From Tritrichomonas musculus (lineage: Eukaryota > Parabasalia > Tritrichomonadida > Tritrichomonadidae): a DNA stretch of 64,000 nt. A program made the position numbers and the translations under genes. Below the pieces are notes generated by a model. It searched no databases. It was not told where the DNA came from and worked only from the letters and a program-made list of their open reading frames with translations. The stretch lies in NCBI GenBank assembly GCA_039105265.1, contig JAPFFF010000005.1, positions 1,798,001 through 1,862,000 on the forward strand, given 5' to 3'. How positions within the stretch are numbered: position 1 is the stretch's first letter; each line of letters opens with the position of its first letter. This document shows positions 39,922 to 51,100 of the stretch, one piece after another.

Positions 39922-42339
39922 ATGTTTAAACATGAATACGATATTTGTGAATCTTTAGGAGATGGAAACTATGGCCGATCATCTAAGTGCACGCATCCCA
40001 AAATTCAAGATGATTTGGTCATGCAAGAAATCTCCTTATCCAATCTTGCAAAATCAGAAAAAGAAGACATCTTAGATGAATTTACTCTTATTTCAGCTCT
40101 ATCTCATCCTAATATTGTTCAATACCGCAGTTGTTTTCTCGATAAAAATACATTATGCATTGTTTCCGATTTTGTCGAAGGAACTTCACTTTCAGATAAA
40201 ATACAAAGTGCGCGTAATTCTCTTATTGATGAGGATACCATTTTGAATTGGTTTGTTCAAATATGTTATGCAATTAAATATATTCATGATCATCGCATCC
40301 TCCACCGAAATATTCATCCATCAAATATTATTTTGACTAGATACGGCACTGTAAAAATAAATGGGTTTATGTTCGCCAAAATTCTTGACCACTCTTCTGA
40401 ATTTCCTTCAGCAAATTATGGAACTCCTTACAACATGTGTCCAGAAACTTGTCTTGGTCTTCAATATACACCAAAAAGTGATATATGGTCTTTAGGGATT
40501 CTTTTATATCAATTATGTACTCTGCGCTGTTCAAAAGGCTTCAATCCTCTAATATCATCATCACTGCTCATTAAGAATTCCAAATCTGATGACAATTCAA
40601 ATAATATCAGCAATATAGAAATAACAGAAACACAAGGCAACGGCATTGCAGATAATAGCAATAAAATTGATGTTGCAACTAATAAGAATGGCAATGATAT
40701 TGATGTTGTTCCTGTAAAAGTATCTGATGAACAAAATAATGCATTAAGTCCCGAAGCTAATGATAACCTTAATTCCAGTCCTAATATTATCTCTGGCATG
40801 AATGGTGAAGAAGATGAGGTTGATATCCCAGATATGTATAGTAATGATTTGCGATGCTTAATTAGGTCAATGATCAATAAAGATCAATCACTAAGACCTT
40901 CAATTAATCAAATTTTACAGCTTGATTTTTTGCGAGATCGTATGGAAAGTATCTTAAAAACCTTTTTGAATCGGCTTGAACTTTCTACGCCATCGTCAGG
41001 AAGATCTTCTCACAATGGTCGCAACAGCAATGGTCGACAGAGGCCAAACCTTGGAAGAAATGTTAATGATAATAGTAAAAAAGAGATTGCTCAGCGATTT
41101 TCTAACAAAAAGAAGCCACCAATCACCCAACCTAAACAAGCTAATATGAAAAAAATTAAAAAGAGGCCAAATGAAGGCGAAAATGGAGTTATTTCAAATC
41201 CATCAATTGCTGCTGTTGGTGCTGCTGGTGTTCCTGTAGAAACATTATCAATTAATGCTGTTTCAATTGATCCATCATCGTTTATCGTACACAAAGAGAA
41301 ACCAAAATACGACGTAATGCAAACAAGGAATTCCTCAGAAATCTCACCAATGCAAAGCTACGAAGATTTTTCTTCACAACTTTCAATGGGCTCAGTCCCA
41401 TCATCTGCGTCATCATCAACTTTAAGTAGTATTGCATCTAAAGAAGAATTTTACGATATGCGTCGAAAGGAAATCAAAAAGAGGCAGAAAGAGAAAGAAT
41501 TAGAAAGGCAAAAAAAAATGGAAGAACTCGCACAAGAAGCAAAGAAAAGGAAAAAAGAACTAGGACAAATGGAAGCACCATTTAAAAAGATTCGTGAAAT
41601 ATCAGAAGCGGCTAAAAAATCCGAATCTAGCGAAGAATTTCTATATTTTGCCCTTGAAACGGCAAAACCGCCGCCAGTTGGTCATGTTATTCATCGTTCT
41701 TTCTCTGCGAAAGATAGAGAAAGAGAAACGAATTTGATTGCTGAATTGATTAATCAAAAAAGAGATGAGGTTCAAACTATGAAAAAGAGAATGATGCAAC
41801 AGCATGATGACGATGATGTTATAATGATTGGTAATGTCGAAGTAGCTGTCGATAAGCCAAAATATCCGCAAAAAAAGCAAAGCAGTGGAGCAAGTACAAA
41901 TCGTTCAAGAATTAATGCCCAGCCTCTTGTTGATATTCCTTTAAAAGAGAATAATGACTTGCTTTTGATATCAGCAATTTCTAAGACAGCAATCAATTTG
42001 CCTCCATCTGATGAAGAACAGCCAATTAAGAACTCAAAAAGTTCGCATGAAACTGGATTGTTTTATTTTAACGGATTGCCAATTGATATACCTGGTGTAG
42101 ATATCTGTACTGCTTTGGAAAGAGCCGATTGTTTAATACAGTTTATTACCCAAGGACTTGGGCAAGATCACTTCGATCAAGCTAAAAAATTTGTTTTTGA
42201 TATATCTTCACCCTCTGAAGAAAATAAGATTAAGGATGATGAGGCAAATCAAATGTTTAAAGATATTTTCTCAAATAACGAAGAGATGAAATATTTCCCA
42301 TATGTGCAGCATCTCATTTTTTGTGAAAACTATGTATGA
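39922..42339 (+). CDS. NEK-family pseudokinase
   Basis: 805 residues from a clean ATG. The kinase-like domain spans about 4-330, with a glycine loop LGDGNYGRSSKC, NEK-like helix and HPNIVQYRSCF. It has three lost catalytic features: the ATP-lysine position reads VMQEI (Gln near 35), the catalytic loop reads HRNIHPSN instead of HRD (near 129), and DFG is replaced by NGF (near 148). GTPYNMCPETCLG and SDIWSLGILLYQLCTL are intact, so the fold is kept while catalysis is probably lost. A roughly 85-residue Asn/Ser-rich insert separates the two halves of the C-lobe. The rest is basic and Ser-rich with a coiled coil (about 510-560, KKRQKEKELERQKKMEELAQ) and a C-terminal segment ALERADCLIQFITQGLGQD reminiscent of long NEKs. 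NEKs act at basal bodies, cilia and spindles; this one would act as a scaffold or allosteric partner. Confidence 0.8.
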   Translation: MFKHEYDICESLGDGNYGRSSKCTHPKIQDDLVMQEISLSNLAKSEKEDILDEFTLISALSHPNIVQYRSCFLDKNTLCIVSDFVEGTSLSDKIQSARNSLIDEDTILNWFVQICYAIKYIHDHRILHRNIHPSNIILTRYGTVKINGFMFAKILDHSSEFPSANYGTPYNMCPETCLGLQYTPKSDIWSLGILLYQLCTLRCSKGFNPLISSSLLIKNSKSDDNSNNISNIEITETQGNGIADNSNKIDVATNKNGNDIDVVPVKVSDEQNNALSPEANDNLNSSPNIISGMNGEEDEVDIPDMYSNDLRCLIRSMINKDQSLRPSINQILQLDFLRDRMESILKTFLNRLELSTPSSGRSSHNGRNSNGRQRPNLGRNVNDNSKKEIAQRFSNKKKPPITQPKQANMKKIKKRPNEGENGVISNPSIAAVGAAGVPVETLSINAVSIDPSSFIVHKEKPKYDVMQTRNSSEISPMQSYEDFSSQLSMGSVPSSASSSTLSSIASKEEFYDMRRKEIKKRQKEKELERQKKMEELAQEAKKRKKELGQMEAPFKKIREISEAAKKSESSEEFLYFALETAKPPPVGHVIHRSFSAKDRERETNLIAELINQKRDEVQTMKKRMMQQHDDDDVIMIGNVEVAVDKPKYPQKKQSSGASTNRSRINAQPLVDIPLKENNDLLLISAISKTAINLPPSDEEQPIKNSKSSHETGLFYFNGLPIDIPGVDICTALERADCLIQFITQGLGQDHFDQAKKFVFDISSPSEENKIKDDEANQMFKDIFSNNEEMKYFPYVQHLIFCENYV
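40590..40850 (+). other. Low-complexity insert inside the NEK-like kinase fold
   Basis: Codes an Asn/Asp/Val-rich loop between subdomain IX (LGILLYQL) and the final helices (IPDMYSNDLRCLIRSMINKD). It is in frame and probably a surface loop. The insert does not restore or explain the missing catalytic residues. Confidence 0.6.
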
Positions 42340-42670
42340 ATTCATATGTATTTCCCTCCCAATTCAAAGTTGTTTGAATATTTTATATTAAATAATGTTT
42401 TTGTTTTTACATATCAAATATATATTTTATTTTATTGTTATTGTTATTCATATGATTGATCAATGTTAATTATTAATGTTATTGATTGATTAGCAATAGT
42501 ATCTATGCATAAAATCTAATCAACCAAATAATATATAATTCATATCGTTTGTATCAAAATGACAAAAGTTGAAATATTTATTAAAAAAGTTATTATTCAA
42601 GTAATAAAAACAACTCTATTATTTATTCAAAAAAGATAAAAAAAAAAAAGATAAAAACAATAATACGATA
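42340..42670. other. Convergent gap with small hairpin
   Basis: Between the ends of the NEK-like and Tousled-like genes. ATTCAAA-GTTG-TTTGAAT at 42362-42379 forms a seven-base stem shortly after the NEK-like stop. Otherwise AT-rich and without genes. Confidence 0.5.
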
Positions 42671-44191
42671 TTATGAATTCAATTCTGTTAAAATCGAATG
42701 TATATATCCATCATCTGCTAATACTGAAAGTTCTGGTCTTTTTGTTGGCTCTTTTTCAAGGCATTTGATTATGAAATTTTTTCCTTCCTCAGATACTTTG
42801 ATATTTGAAATAAAGTTAATTTTTCCATCTTCATTAAAAGGATGCGGTGATCCATAAAGCATTTCATAAAAGATGATTCCAAGAGACCATGTATCAACTG
42901 ATCTAGTAATATAAACAGATTTTCCTCTCTGGAAAGTTTCTGGTGCAGCATATATAAAGGATCCTTGGCCTTGTGATGTAAGTTCAATTGAGGATGCATC
43001 ACCCTCAACTATTTTAGAAATGCCGAAATCAGTAATTTTCACAATTTCGTCTTCTGCAAAAAGTATATTTGCTGGTTTCAAATCATAGTGGATTACATAG
43101 TTTTCTTGTAGTCTGAGTGAAAGAAGGCCATTGATAACTTGAGCTAATATATATATTGCCTCTTTTTCTGAGATCCTTCCTCGTCTACGGAGCATCATTG
43201 CTAAATCACCGCCATTACAGTATTCCATGACAATAGCTATTGTATTATTCCCAATATAAAATTTATCATAAAAGCCTACTACATTTTTATGTTGTGTTGA
43301 ACTGAGAATTTGAATTTCACGAGCTAAATGTTTAACAAAATTATCTTTAATTTGTTCAGACCACTGTGGATTCATGGGTTGTATTTTAATTGCAACTGAC
43401 CTGCATTTTTCAATATCGTATCCTCTCCAAACCTCTGAAAAGCCACCTATACCAATAAATTCGACTAATGAATATTTTCCTTCACCAACTAATTGGTTAA
43501 TTTTAAAGGATGATTGAAAGGCATCGTTACAATGGCGTAGTTCAATTGCAAAATCTTGTCTTTCTTCTTCAAGCTGTTTCTGCTTGCCCTTTTTTTCTTT
43601 TAAGGCATTTTGAATTGTGTTACGTTTTTGAGCAATCATGTCAAATTTAGAATGGCCTGGCTTTTTAATAACTTCAAGTTTCCTCGTTAAATCATCTATA
43701 TCGTTTTCGGTTCGCATAACTTCTACTCCGCCACTCCACTTTGCTTTTCCTGATATGTAGGTTGTAATTGTTCCAAGTCTCTCTTGTTTTCTGTTTATAC
43801 CAATCATTTTAATTTCTTGATGAACAAATGAATATTCACGAACAAGATCAAGATTAAATTTTTTAATACGTTCAAGTTTATCTTGGTATTCTTCTTTGAT
43901 TTCCTTTTCAACTTCTTCACGAATTTTAACTTCATAATTATTCCCTCTTCGAATTGAATCATCTGTAGGCGAAAACTTGTGCATGGAACTAGTATTTAAA
44001 TCTGGTGCGGATTCAGAAAAAATTTTGTGGTCGTTAATGCCAATGCTCGATGATGGATCTTTTAAAACTTGTGAAATCGAGTTGCTATCTGTCCCCAAGT
44101 CATTCCCCTTCAAGCGCAGAAGAAGGAGATTTTTGCGGTCAACGCTTCCCATTGAATCAACGCTCTTTGTGTTTGTGAGCTTTGAATTCAT
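42671..44191 (-). CDS. TLK: Tousled-like serine/threonine kinase
   Basis: 506 residues. An N-terminal helical/coiled-coil half (about 80-225, typical of the TLK dimerisation region) precedes a kinase domain at about 238-505. Diagnostic features are a glycine loop IGIGGFSEVWRGYD, VAIKIQPMNPQWSEQIKDNF, a conserved long helix insert, MEYCNGGDL, the catalytic loop IHYDLKPANIL (TLKs carry HYD where most kinases have HRD), ITDFGISKI, and the TLK-specific ELTSQGQGSFIYAAPETF. All catalytic residues are present, so it should be active. TLKs phosphorylate the histone chaperone ASF1 and link chromatin assembly to replication; in trypanosomes they also act at spindle poles. Acting in the nucleus is the likely case here. 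The ATG at 44191 gives MNSKLTNTKS. Confidence 0.9.
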   Translation of the reverse strand: MNSKLTNTKSVDSMGSVDRKNLLLLRLKGNDLGTDSNSISQVLKDPSSSIGINDHKIFSESAPDLNTSSMHKFSPTDDSIRRGNNYEVKIREEVEKEIKEEYQDKLERIKKFNLDLVREYSFVHQEIKMIGINRKQERLGTITTYISGKAKWSGGVEVMRTENDIDDLTRKLEVIKKPGHSKFDMIAQKRNTIQNALKEKKGKQKQLEEERQDFAIELRHCNDAFQSSFKINQLVGEGKYSLVEFIGIGGFSEVWRGYDIEKCRSVAIKIQPMNPQWSEQIKDNFVKHLAREIQILSSTQHKNVVGFYDKFYIGNNTIAIVMEYCNGGDLAMMLRRRGRISEKEAIYILAQVINGLLSLRLQENYVIHYDLKPANILFAEDEIVKITDFGISKIVEGDASSIELTSQGQGSFIYAAPETFQRGKSVYITRSVDTWSLGIIFYEMLYGSPHPFNEDGKINFISNIKVSEEGKNFIIKCLEKEPTKRPELSVLADDGYIHSILTELNS

Positions 44192-45185
44192 CGATCTTAT
44201 TTTTAGAAAAAAATTGATAAATAAATGTTAAAATAGCCAAAAAAAAAAAGTTTTTGATGTTTATCCAAAAGGAGGTACTCTAATCAAAAAGTTAAATGAT
44301 TGAGTTAATTGAGAGGAAATTGAAAAATTAAAGCATTCATATTTTTTAAAAATTTGAAAATATTTAGATTTATTAATATTGTATGGTTAAAAATATGATA
44401 ATAAAAATTATAAGTTCGGTATTTGTGCATAAATTATTTTTTTTAATTGCAAAAAGAATGATTTGAAATTTCAATTGTTTTGAATTTTTGAAAAAGCATT
44501 AGTCAAATTTTGTAAAGTATTGAAAATAAAATGTTAACTGAAGTAATTTTAACGTCTTTCCCAACTTAAGCAATTTCAATGCATGATTATTATAATCTTC
44601 CCCAAAGTAGGATATGAATAAATATATGTGAATTAAATAAAAATACAAGAAGTTATATTGTTCAGCTGGAAACACTTAATTATTCTATTTTGAATAAACT
44701 AGAAAAAGCTCTAAAATTGGTACAAAATATCCACATATGTTTTGAAATATTATATAGATATATATTTATGTGATTGATCTGATATCCAATTTTTTTTGAA
44801 ATTATTACCTGCCAAAATTGTATATTGTACTGTCAACTTCCTGGTAAAAATCTTTATCTACAATTTTTTATCAATCAAAGAAGCATTTTCTACATATAAC
44901 AAATCAAATTAAAAATTTTGATGATAAAGCAATAAATGATCATGATAATAGTTTACAAATTATATATTTGAAATATATAAACTGTAGAAGAAATAAAATT
45001 ATCAAAAAAATATTTTTTTTATTTCAAGATTGGACAATAAATAGCATAAATACTAAAACTTTATTTTGCCAAATAAGCATTTAATTTTTTTCAGAAAATT
45101 CAATATCCTTTTTCAATAATTGATTGCTCAGAAATATTTCTGTTTATACTTTGCCGAAAATTTTGAAGTTTGTAATCACAAAATC
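44192..45185. promoter_or_regulatory. Divergent intergenic region between TLK and the HECT ligase
   Basis: About 1 kb, AT-rich, no genes. It must contain both promoters. I see neither the TTAAACG motif nor another repeated word near either start. Confidence 0.4.
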
Positions 45186-48100
45186 ATGAATAGTAGCTCA
45201 TTTCTTTTTTCATTCAGTAAGATATCCAAAGATGCTTCATTAGAAGATTGCATTAGACAATCACAAATTGAAATTTTATCTCGCCATCCACCTTTAGATC
45301 AAATAAAAATTGTTTTTCAAAATGGTTTAAACGCGCTTATTCAATCACCGCCTTTGAAACATACCACAATTCATCAAATTATTGATCTTCTCGTTACAAT
45401 TTATGAATCTTATCCTGAAGTTTATAAAATCTTTAATAAATTTTCTCACAATCATCCAAATTTGATTATTTTCGCATTTTCAATTCATAAGGGAGACGGG
45501 TTTGCATCAAATATCAATAAACAGTTACTTCCACAATTAATCAATACTAGTTGCCATACTTATTCATATTTAAATTATGATATTTCTAAAGCAACAGCTA
45601 TTTTTCTCTGTGTCAATGCACTTTTATGCAAGTCATTAACAAACAAAATAGTGAATACTTCTTTTCAATACTTAATTCAGAACGAGTATCCCTTCTCGTC
45701 AGCTCTTCTTTATAAAGCAAAGAAGGAAAATTGCATGAATTTTATTCCTGAATCAATTTTCAATACAATTTGCCAATTTTCAAACATTCTATCAATTTTG
45801 GAGGGAATTCTTCCAAGATTTCCAAAAGAAATATTTTTAACGAATTATGACAGAATTTTTAATCAAATTAAGGAAAACTCGCCGGTGAACCAAGATAAAA
45901 GTAAGGATAAAGATAAAAATAGTAGTAATAATAATAATGAAAACAATAATAATAATAATGCACGAAAAGATTCATATAATAAAAGCCGAGAAGTAAACCT
46001 CAGAGAAGTTTCACAAGTATCAAAAATTATGATTCAGAAAATAAATGAATTTGATCTTGATGATAAAGTCGATGATATTTCTACACTTCTAGAATTTTAT
46101 TCGTCTTATCAATTTTTACCTTCAAATTCAGATGGTATCATTCAAATATTAAAGAAATATTCGGATAAAATCAAAATTGGGCCAAATTTCAGTTCAGTTT
46201 TAACTGATTTTAATTCCGACATTATTACTTTCCTTAAACTTCATCCAGACCCTTGTTCACAAATACCACCAACTACATTTGTTGCCTTCTTTAATAAGTA
46301 TATTAAAGATCAAAATAATACTTCAAATATATCATTACTTGACTGGAATAAAATATTTAAATCTTTTTTCAAAAACAAACCAAAAATAGATGAATTACAC
46401 AATCCTGAACTTTGGCTTAATTTTTTCAAACTTGAAAAATTTGAAGATAACACAATATCATTTGCAGCACAAACATATTCAGCCAATTTCCAAGAGAACT
46501 CAACCTATTTCTTAGACGTTTTGTTTCAGCTTTTGTATCATTCAGAAATATCGATTGTATTATGTAAATTTGTTCAATGCTTATGGGAAGATGATGATAA
46601 TCCAACCAATCAATTCATTCAAGATGTCCGAATGGTACATTTATTAAATGAAGACAAATCAATCAAAAGTGTTTCTCAATTAGATTTTCATTTTCCACAT
46701 TATTTTTGGAAAATATTTCCAAATATTCGATCTTTGATGAATCTTTCATCTAAACCAAACTTTGTTTTCGCAATGTCATGTGTTTTATTTGAAGAAAAGG
46801 TGACATGCTCTGTACCAAGAGAAGTAACAATTACAATTATTGATCAAAATGAACAATCGAATAATCTTATTAAATCATTTATTGAGACGAATTTTCAATC
46901 TTTTGATGAAATGCTCCAGTATTTCGATGGAAATCCGATTAAAGAGAATCAAAAAGCATTATCATTGATATCTGCAGCATTTATGTTTTCAGCGAGTTAT
47001 TTAAAATATTCAATTGAATCTACATCACCAATGATAGAAAATCTTCAAAATATAAAATATAAAAATATTCCAAAAAATCTATTTTCCTTTTTCAGAATTG
47101 TTTTCAAAGTTATCGAATTAAAACATGGGATTACAATGTCTGTGTTTAAATCACTCGTTGATTCTCATTACTTTACTGATTCATTAGATAATAATAGTTT
47201 GGAAATTTCTTTCCCTTTGAACGAGTTCCGAATATTCCTGATCAACTCCTACTTGTTATTTATATTCAAACATTCAAGAATATTTTTAACATTTGAAGGA
47301 ATGGCTGAGCTTTTAATAAAAACACTTTCACCTTTATGGTCAAAAATTGACCTATTAACAAATGATGATGAAAAAATCAATGAAATGATAACAATTCCTT
47401 TACTTGAATTGATACTAACTTTCCCACAAAGGACAGCAAATAAAGTTGCTCTTGCCTGCATTGAAAGTGGCTTGCCTGTCTTTATTCCACTTTTACTTAA
47501 AAATGCATCCAAGCTAAACAATTCAAATATTAACCGAAATTTAGAGCAGCCTTTTAAGTTACATTGTCAATTTCTTAAATTCAATAAGGATTCTGTTTTA
47601 AATTATTTCAACGATCATTTTCCGCCTTGTGATTTGAATTATGCCACTTTTGCTGTCAAAATTTGTCCACTTGTTGTTTTATTGACACTTTTCTCTGGTT
47701 CTGTTGTTGAAGCAAACCTGGTCCCTGAATTAAGGAAATCTTTGAAAGAGAAAAGAAATAAGGATGCTAAAGTTTTGATAAAATTTATTCATTTTTCAAA
47801 TAACGACAATATATTATTAAGATTGATTGAAGAGGAGAAAAGTAATATTACCAAACTCTCTTTTGATTCAAGTATTCGAAGAGTTATCTATATTAATCTC
47901 GCTGAGAAAAACAGAGAGGCTATTTTATCAATGGATGATTTTTCAATCGACCAAATAATCTATCAAAAAGTTTCTAATCAAGAATCAACAGAAGATTTAG
48001 ATAATAATAATGCATCTTCAAATCGTCAATCAGGATTGAAATCTAGTATTGTTAATTTTGTTTTGAACCTTGTTATGGATTTCGATGTGACCGTTAATTA

Positions 48101-51100
48101 TTATCGATTACTTTTGGAAAATCAAATTGATAATGATATCTATATAAGAGCAAATAGTCTTATTTCTTATTTTGTTGATGCTTATAATAAAAATCCGCAG
48201 CAACTTTGCACAGCTTTAAACGAATCTTATATCGGTCCTCTTGAAGGACAAGATATCTTAGTGAAAAGGGCACAAAAGATCCCTCTTCATCCAACCTCTC
48301 CAAAAATAATAGAATTTATCCAAAATGAATTTATTAATAAAGAAGATTATGAAATATTGAAGGAAATCGCCAACATGATTCCTTTTATATTCAACTCATA
48401 TGACCAGCTTTTCTTATTAAATGAGATTTGTTTCAAAGGTTTCAAAATTAATCAAAGTCCCAAAAACAGACAAAATGCAATTATGTTCACTGCCTTTCTC
48501 GCAATGAATCCAGAATTTCTCGATGTTTCAATTCCTTTTATGCTTGAAAAAATTGATCCTGAATCAGATGAAAGCAATACATTAACGTCAGATGATAAAT
48601 TATTATCTCTGATCTTTATTGAATCTGTATTGCTTACGCCAGCCCTTCAATTTATAATGGCATCACTGTTGATGAAAGCCAATTGGAACGCAATTGCATA
48701 TCAACTTCTCCAACAAAGTGAAAATGATCAAAATGATGAAGAAACAAAACTAATGAATGAAGAAATCAAATCCTATGTCATTCAAATCACTCTTTTATTT
48801 GTAAATGTGTTAAACAAAGTCGATTTTGATGAAGCTGATTTGCTCGATGAAATTCAAAATTGTGAACAGCCGTTTAAAGAAGCTGCAGGTGGAAATATTT
48901 GTTTTCCATTAATAAATCTCAATATTATTAAGAGTTATTTCCAAACAGACAAAAAGAATTCGAAAAATGGCAAAAATAATAAAAATGAAGGAAACAATTT
49001 TATTTTTTCACGTGTCACAAAATTAAAGAAGAAAAATATTTCGACCATTAATTTTGATCAACTTTTGGAAAACTTGTCGGAAACAACGCTTCCTTCAAAT
49101 CAACAAATTAAATTCAATCTACCTGAAGGAATCTCTGAAAACAATTTCAAGCACCTTCCATCTATTTTGCAATCATCATTTTTGTATAATATTGTATCTC
49201 ATTTGACATTAAAATTAAATGCCAGATATTTGAATTCATTACAAAAACGATATTTAATACACCAGCCACTCTGGATCTCTCAAGTTATCGAAAATAGCCA
49301 AACCTTTGATTTGACTCGAGTTATGCTTCCACCCGAGCATTATTTAATGCTTATTCCTGTTCTGGAGCATCTAATTGAACTCTCATCATCCAAAATCATC
49401 CAAACTGCCGATGAAGGCGAAATGTTTGAAGTTGGTGAAGTCGAAGATGTATCCAAAGAAGATTTGACACTTTTGCACTATTGCCAGCAAGATTTGATTC
49501 AATATTTGCTTGATTTTTACCTGAAGCCGATCAATTTTGAGTTAATAAGGCGAAACTATTCACCTTCCAAAGCAGAAAAAGCATTTTTCCTTTTGAAACA
49601 GCAACAATTTTTATCTTTTGAATTAATAATATCATTTTCTAACAACATAACTTCATTCCTAGCCATTGCAGATCTTCTTAATCACAAAACCTCTACTCAG
49701 AAAAATATTAATCAAATGAAGCTTCTCAGATTGCTAAAAGTTCTATCAAAAAGTTCCGAATTTGTTAATGTCTTTTCCAGTTTCAAAGAGATCTTGATGA
49801 ATTTGCTCTCAGTTCTCTACGAGACGAGACAATACAAACAGATCATATCTGTCATTCATATTTTCTTGAAATTGGGCGATGAAATTCCAAACTCAGCCAT
49901 TCAATATTCGGTTCTTCTTCTTTATGAAGGATCTAATCCGAACAAAGTGATGCTTCCAGGTCCACTATTCAAGGAAGTACTGAAAATTTGCTCGAATCTT
50001 CCACAGAGCAAGCTGGACGACATTGCGCCATACATATCGGAGAAGTTCTCTCGATTCCTGAGCAAATTCCAGCAGAAGAAGCACACGGACATGCTCAATC
50101 TATATCTTGCGAACTTTCCATTTCTCATTACTGCGAATTACGACGAATTGATCAAAATACTGAGAGATCTCTTGTCCAGATATCATGCTGAGAACTTGGC
50201 AACAATTTGTGTATTATTTGATAATCTGTGTCCGAAGAGGCAGCCTGCTCCATTCATCCCTTTGAACCAAGACTCAGAAGTGAATTCGAATTCAAATAAC
50301 AACTCAAATTCGAGTTCGAATCAACGATCTAAGTTTTCATTGTTCTCATCATTTTTCGATTTTTCGAACAGTTCGTCGCCAAGCAAAGGAAACTCAGGCA
50401 GCAGCAGCTCACGTAACAAGAAAGGCCGAAAGAGCAAGAGAGGAAGCAATGACGATGACAATCGAAATAGTAGCAGCAGTGGAAGAAGAAAGAATCGAAT
50501 CATTCAAGTTCCAGGGATTTTGTTCAATCAAGCTCCTTTATTTTGGCAAGTTGTTGAAGATCATTCCAAGCTCATCGAATCGTTAATTGAAGATCATTTA
50601 TTTAATGAATTAAAATTTTTAACAAATTATCCGGAAATCATTCAATTCCAGTCAAGAATTGATTTCTTCAAGAAGAATCAAAGTAAGAAGCTCTCTTCTG
50701 ATTCACCCACGAGCATTCATGATGCAATCATGCATGCTTTAGACAATCCAAACGAAGAAGACAGACGTTTTTCATTCTTGCAGCTTCTTCTTGGAAGCGG
50801 CAATACATTTCGCATTGAAGTTCGTCGAAGTAACATTTTAGCTGATTCTTATCGGAAGCTTCATAACATAGAAACCAAAGATTGGTTAAAGAAGTTTCGT
50901 ATTAATTACATTGACGAAGACGGTGTCGATGCAGGTGGATTGAGAAAAGATTGGTTTTCATCATTAGTTAAAAATTTGTTTAATCCAAATTACGCACTAT
51001 TTGTACCAAGCAGCAATGGACGTGCTTATCAGCCAAGTCCAAGTAGTTATGTTAATCCAGAGCACATTGAGTATTTCACGTTTGCAGGCAAAATATTAGC

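Noticed and set aside
45120-45185. Extra 22 codons at the start of the HECT ligase
   Set aside because: The extended frame begins with TTG; the ATG at 45186 is the first conventional start, and the added residues show no conserved feature.
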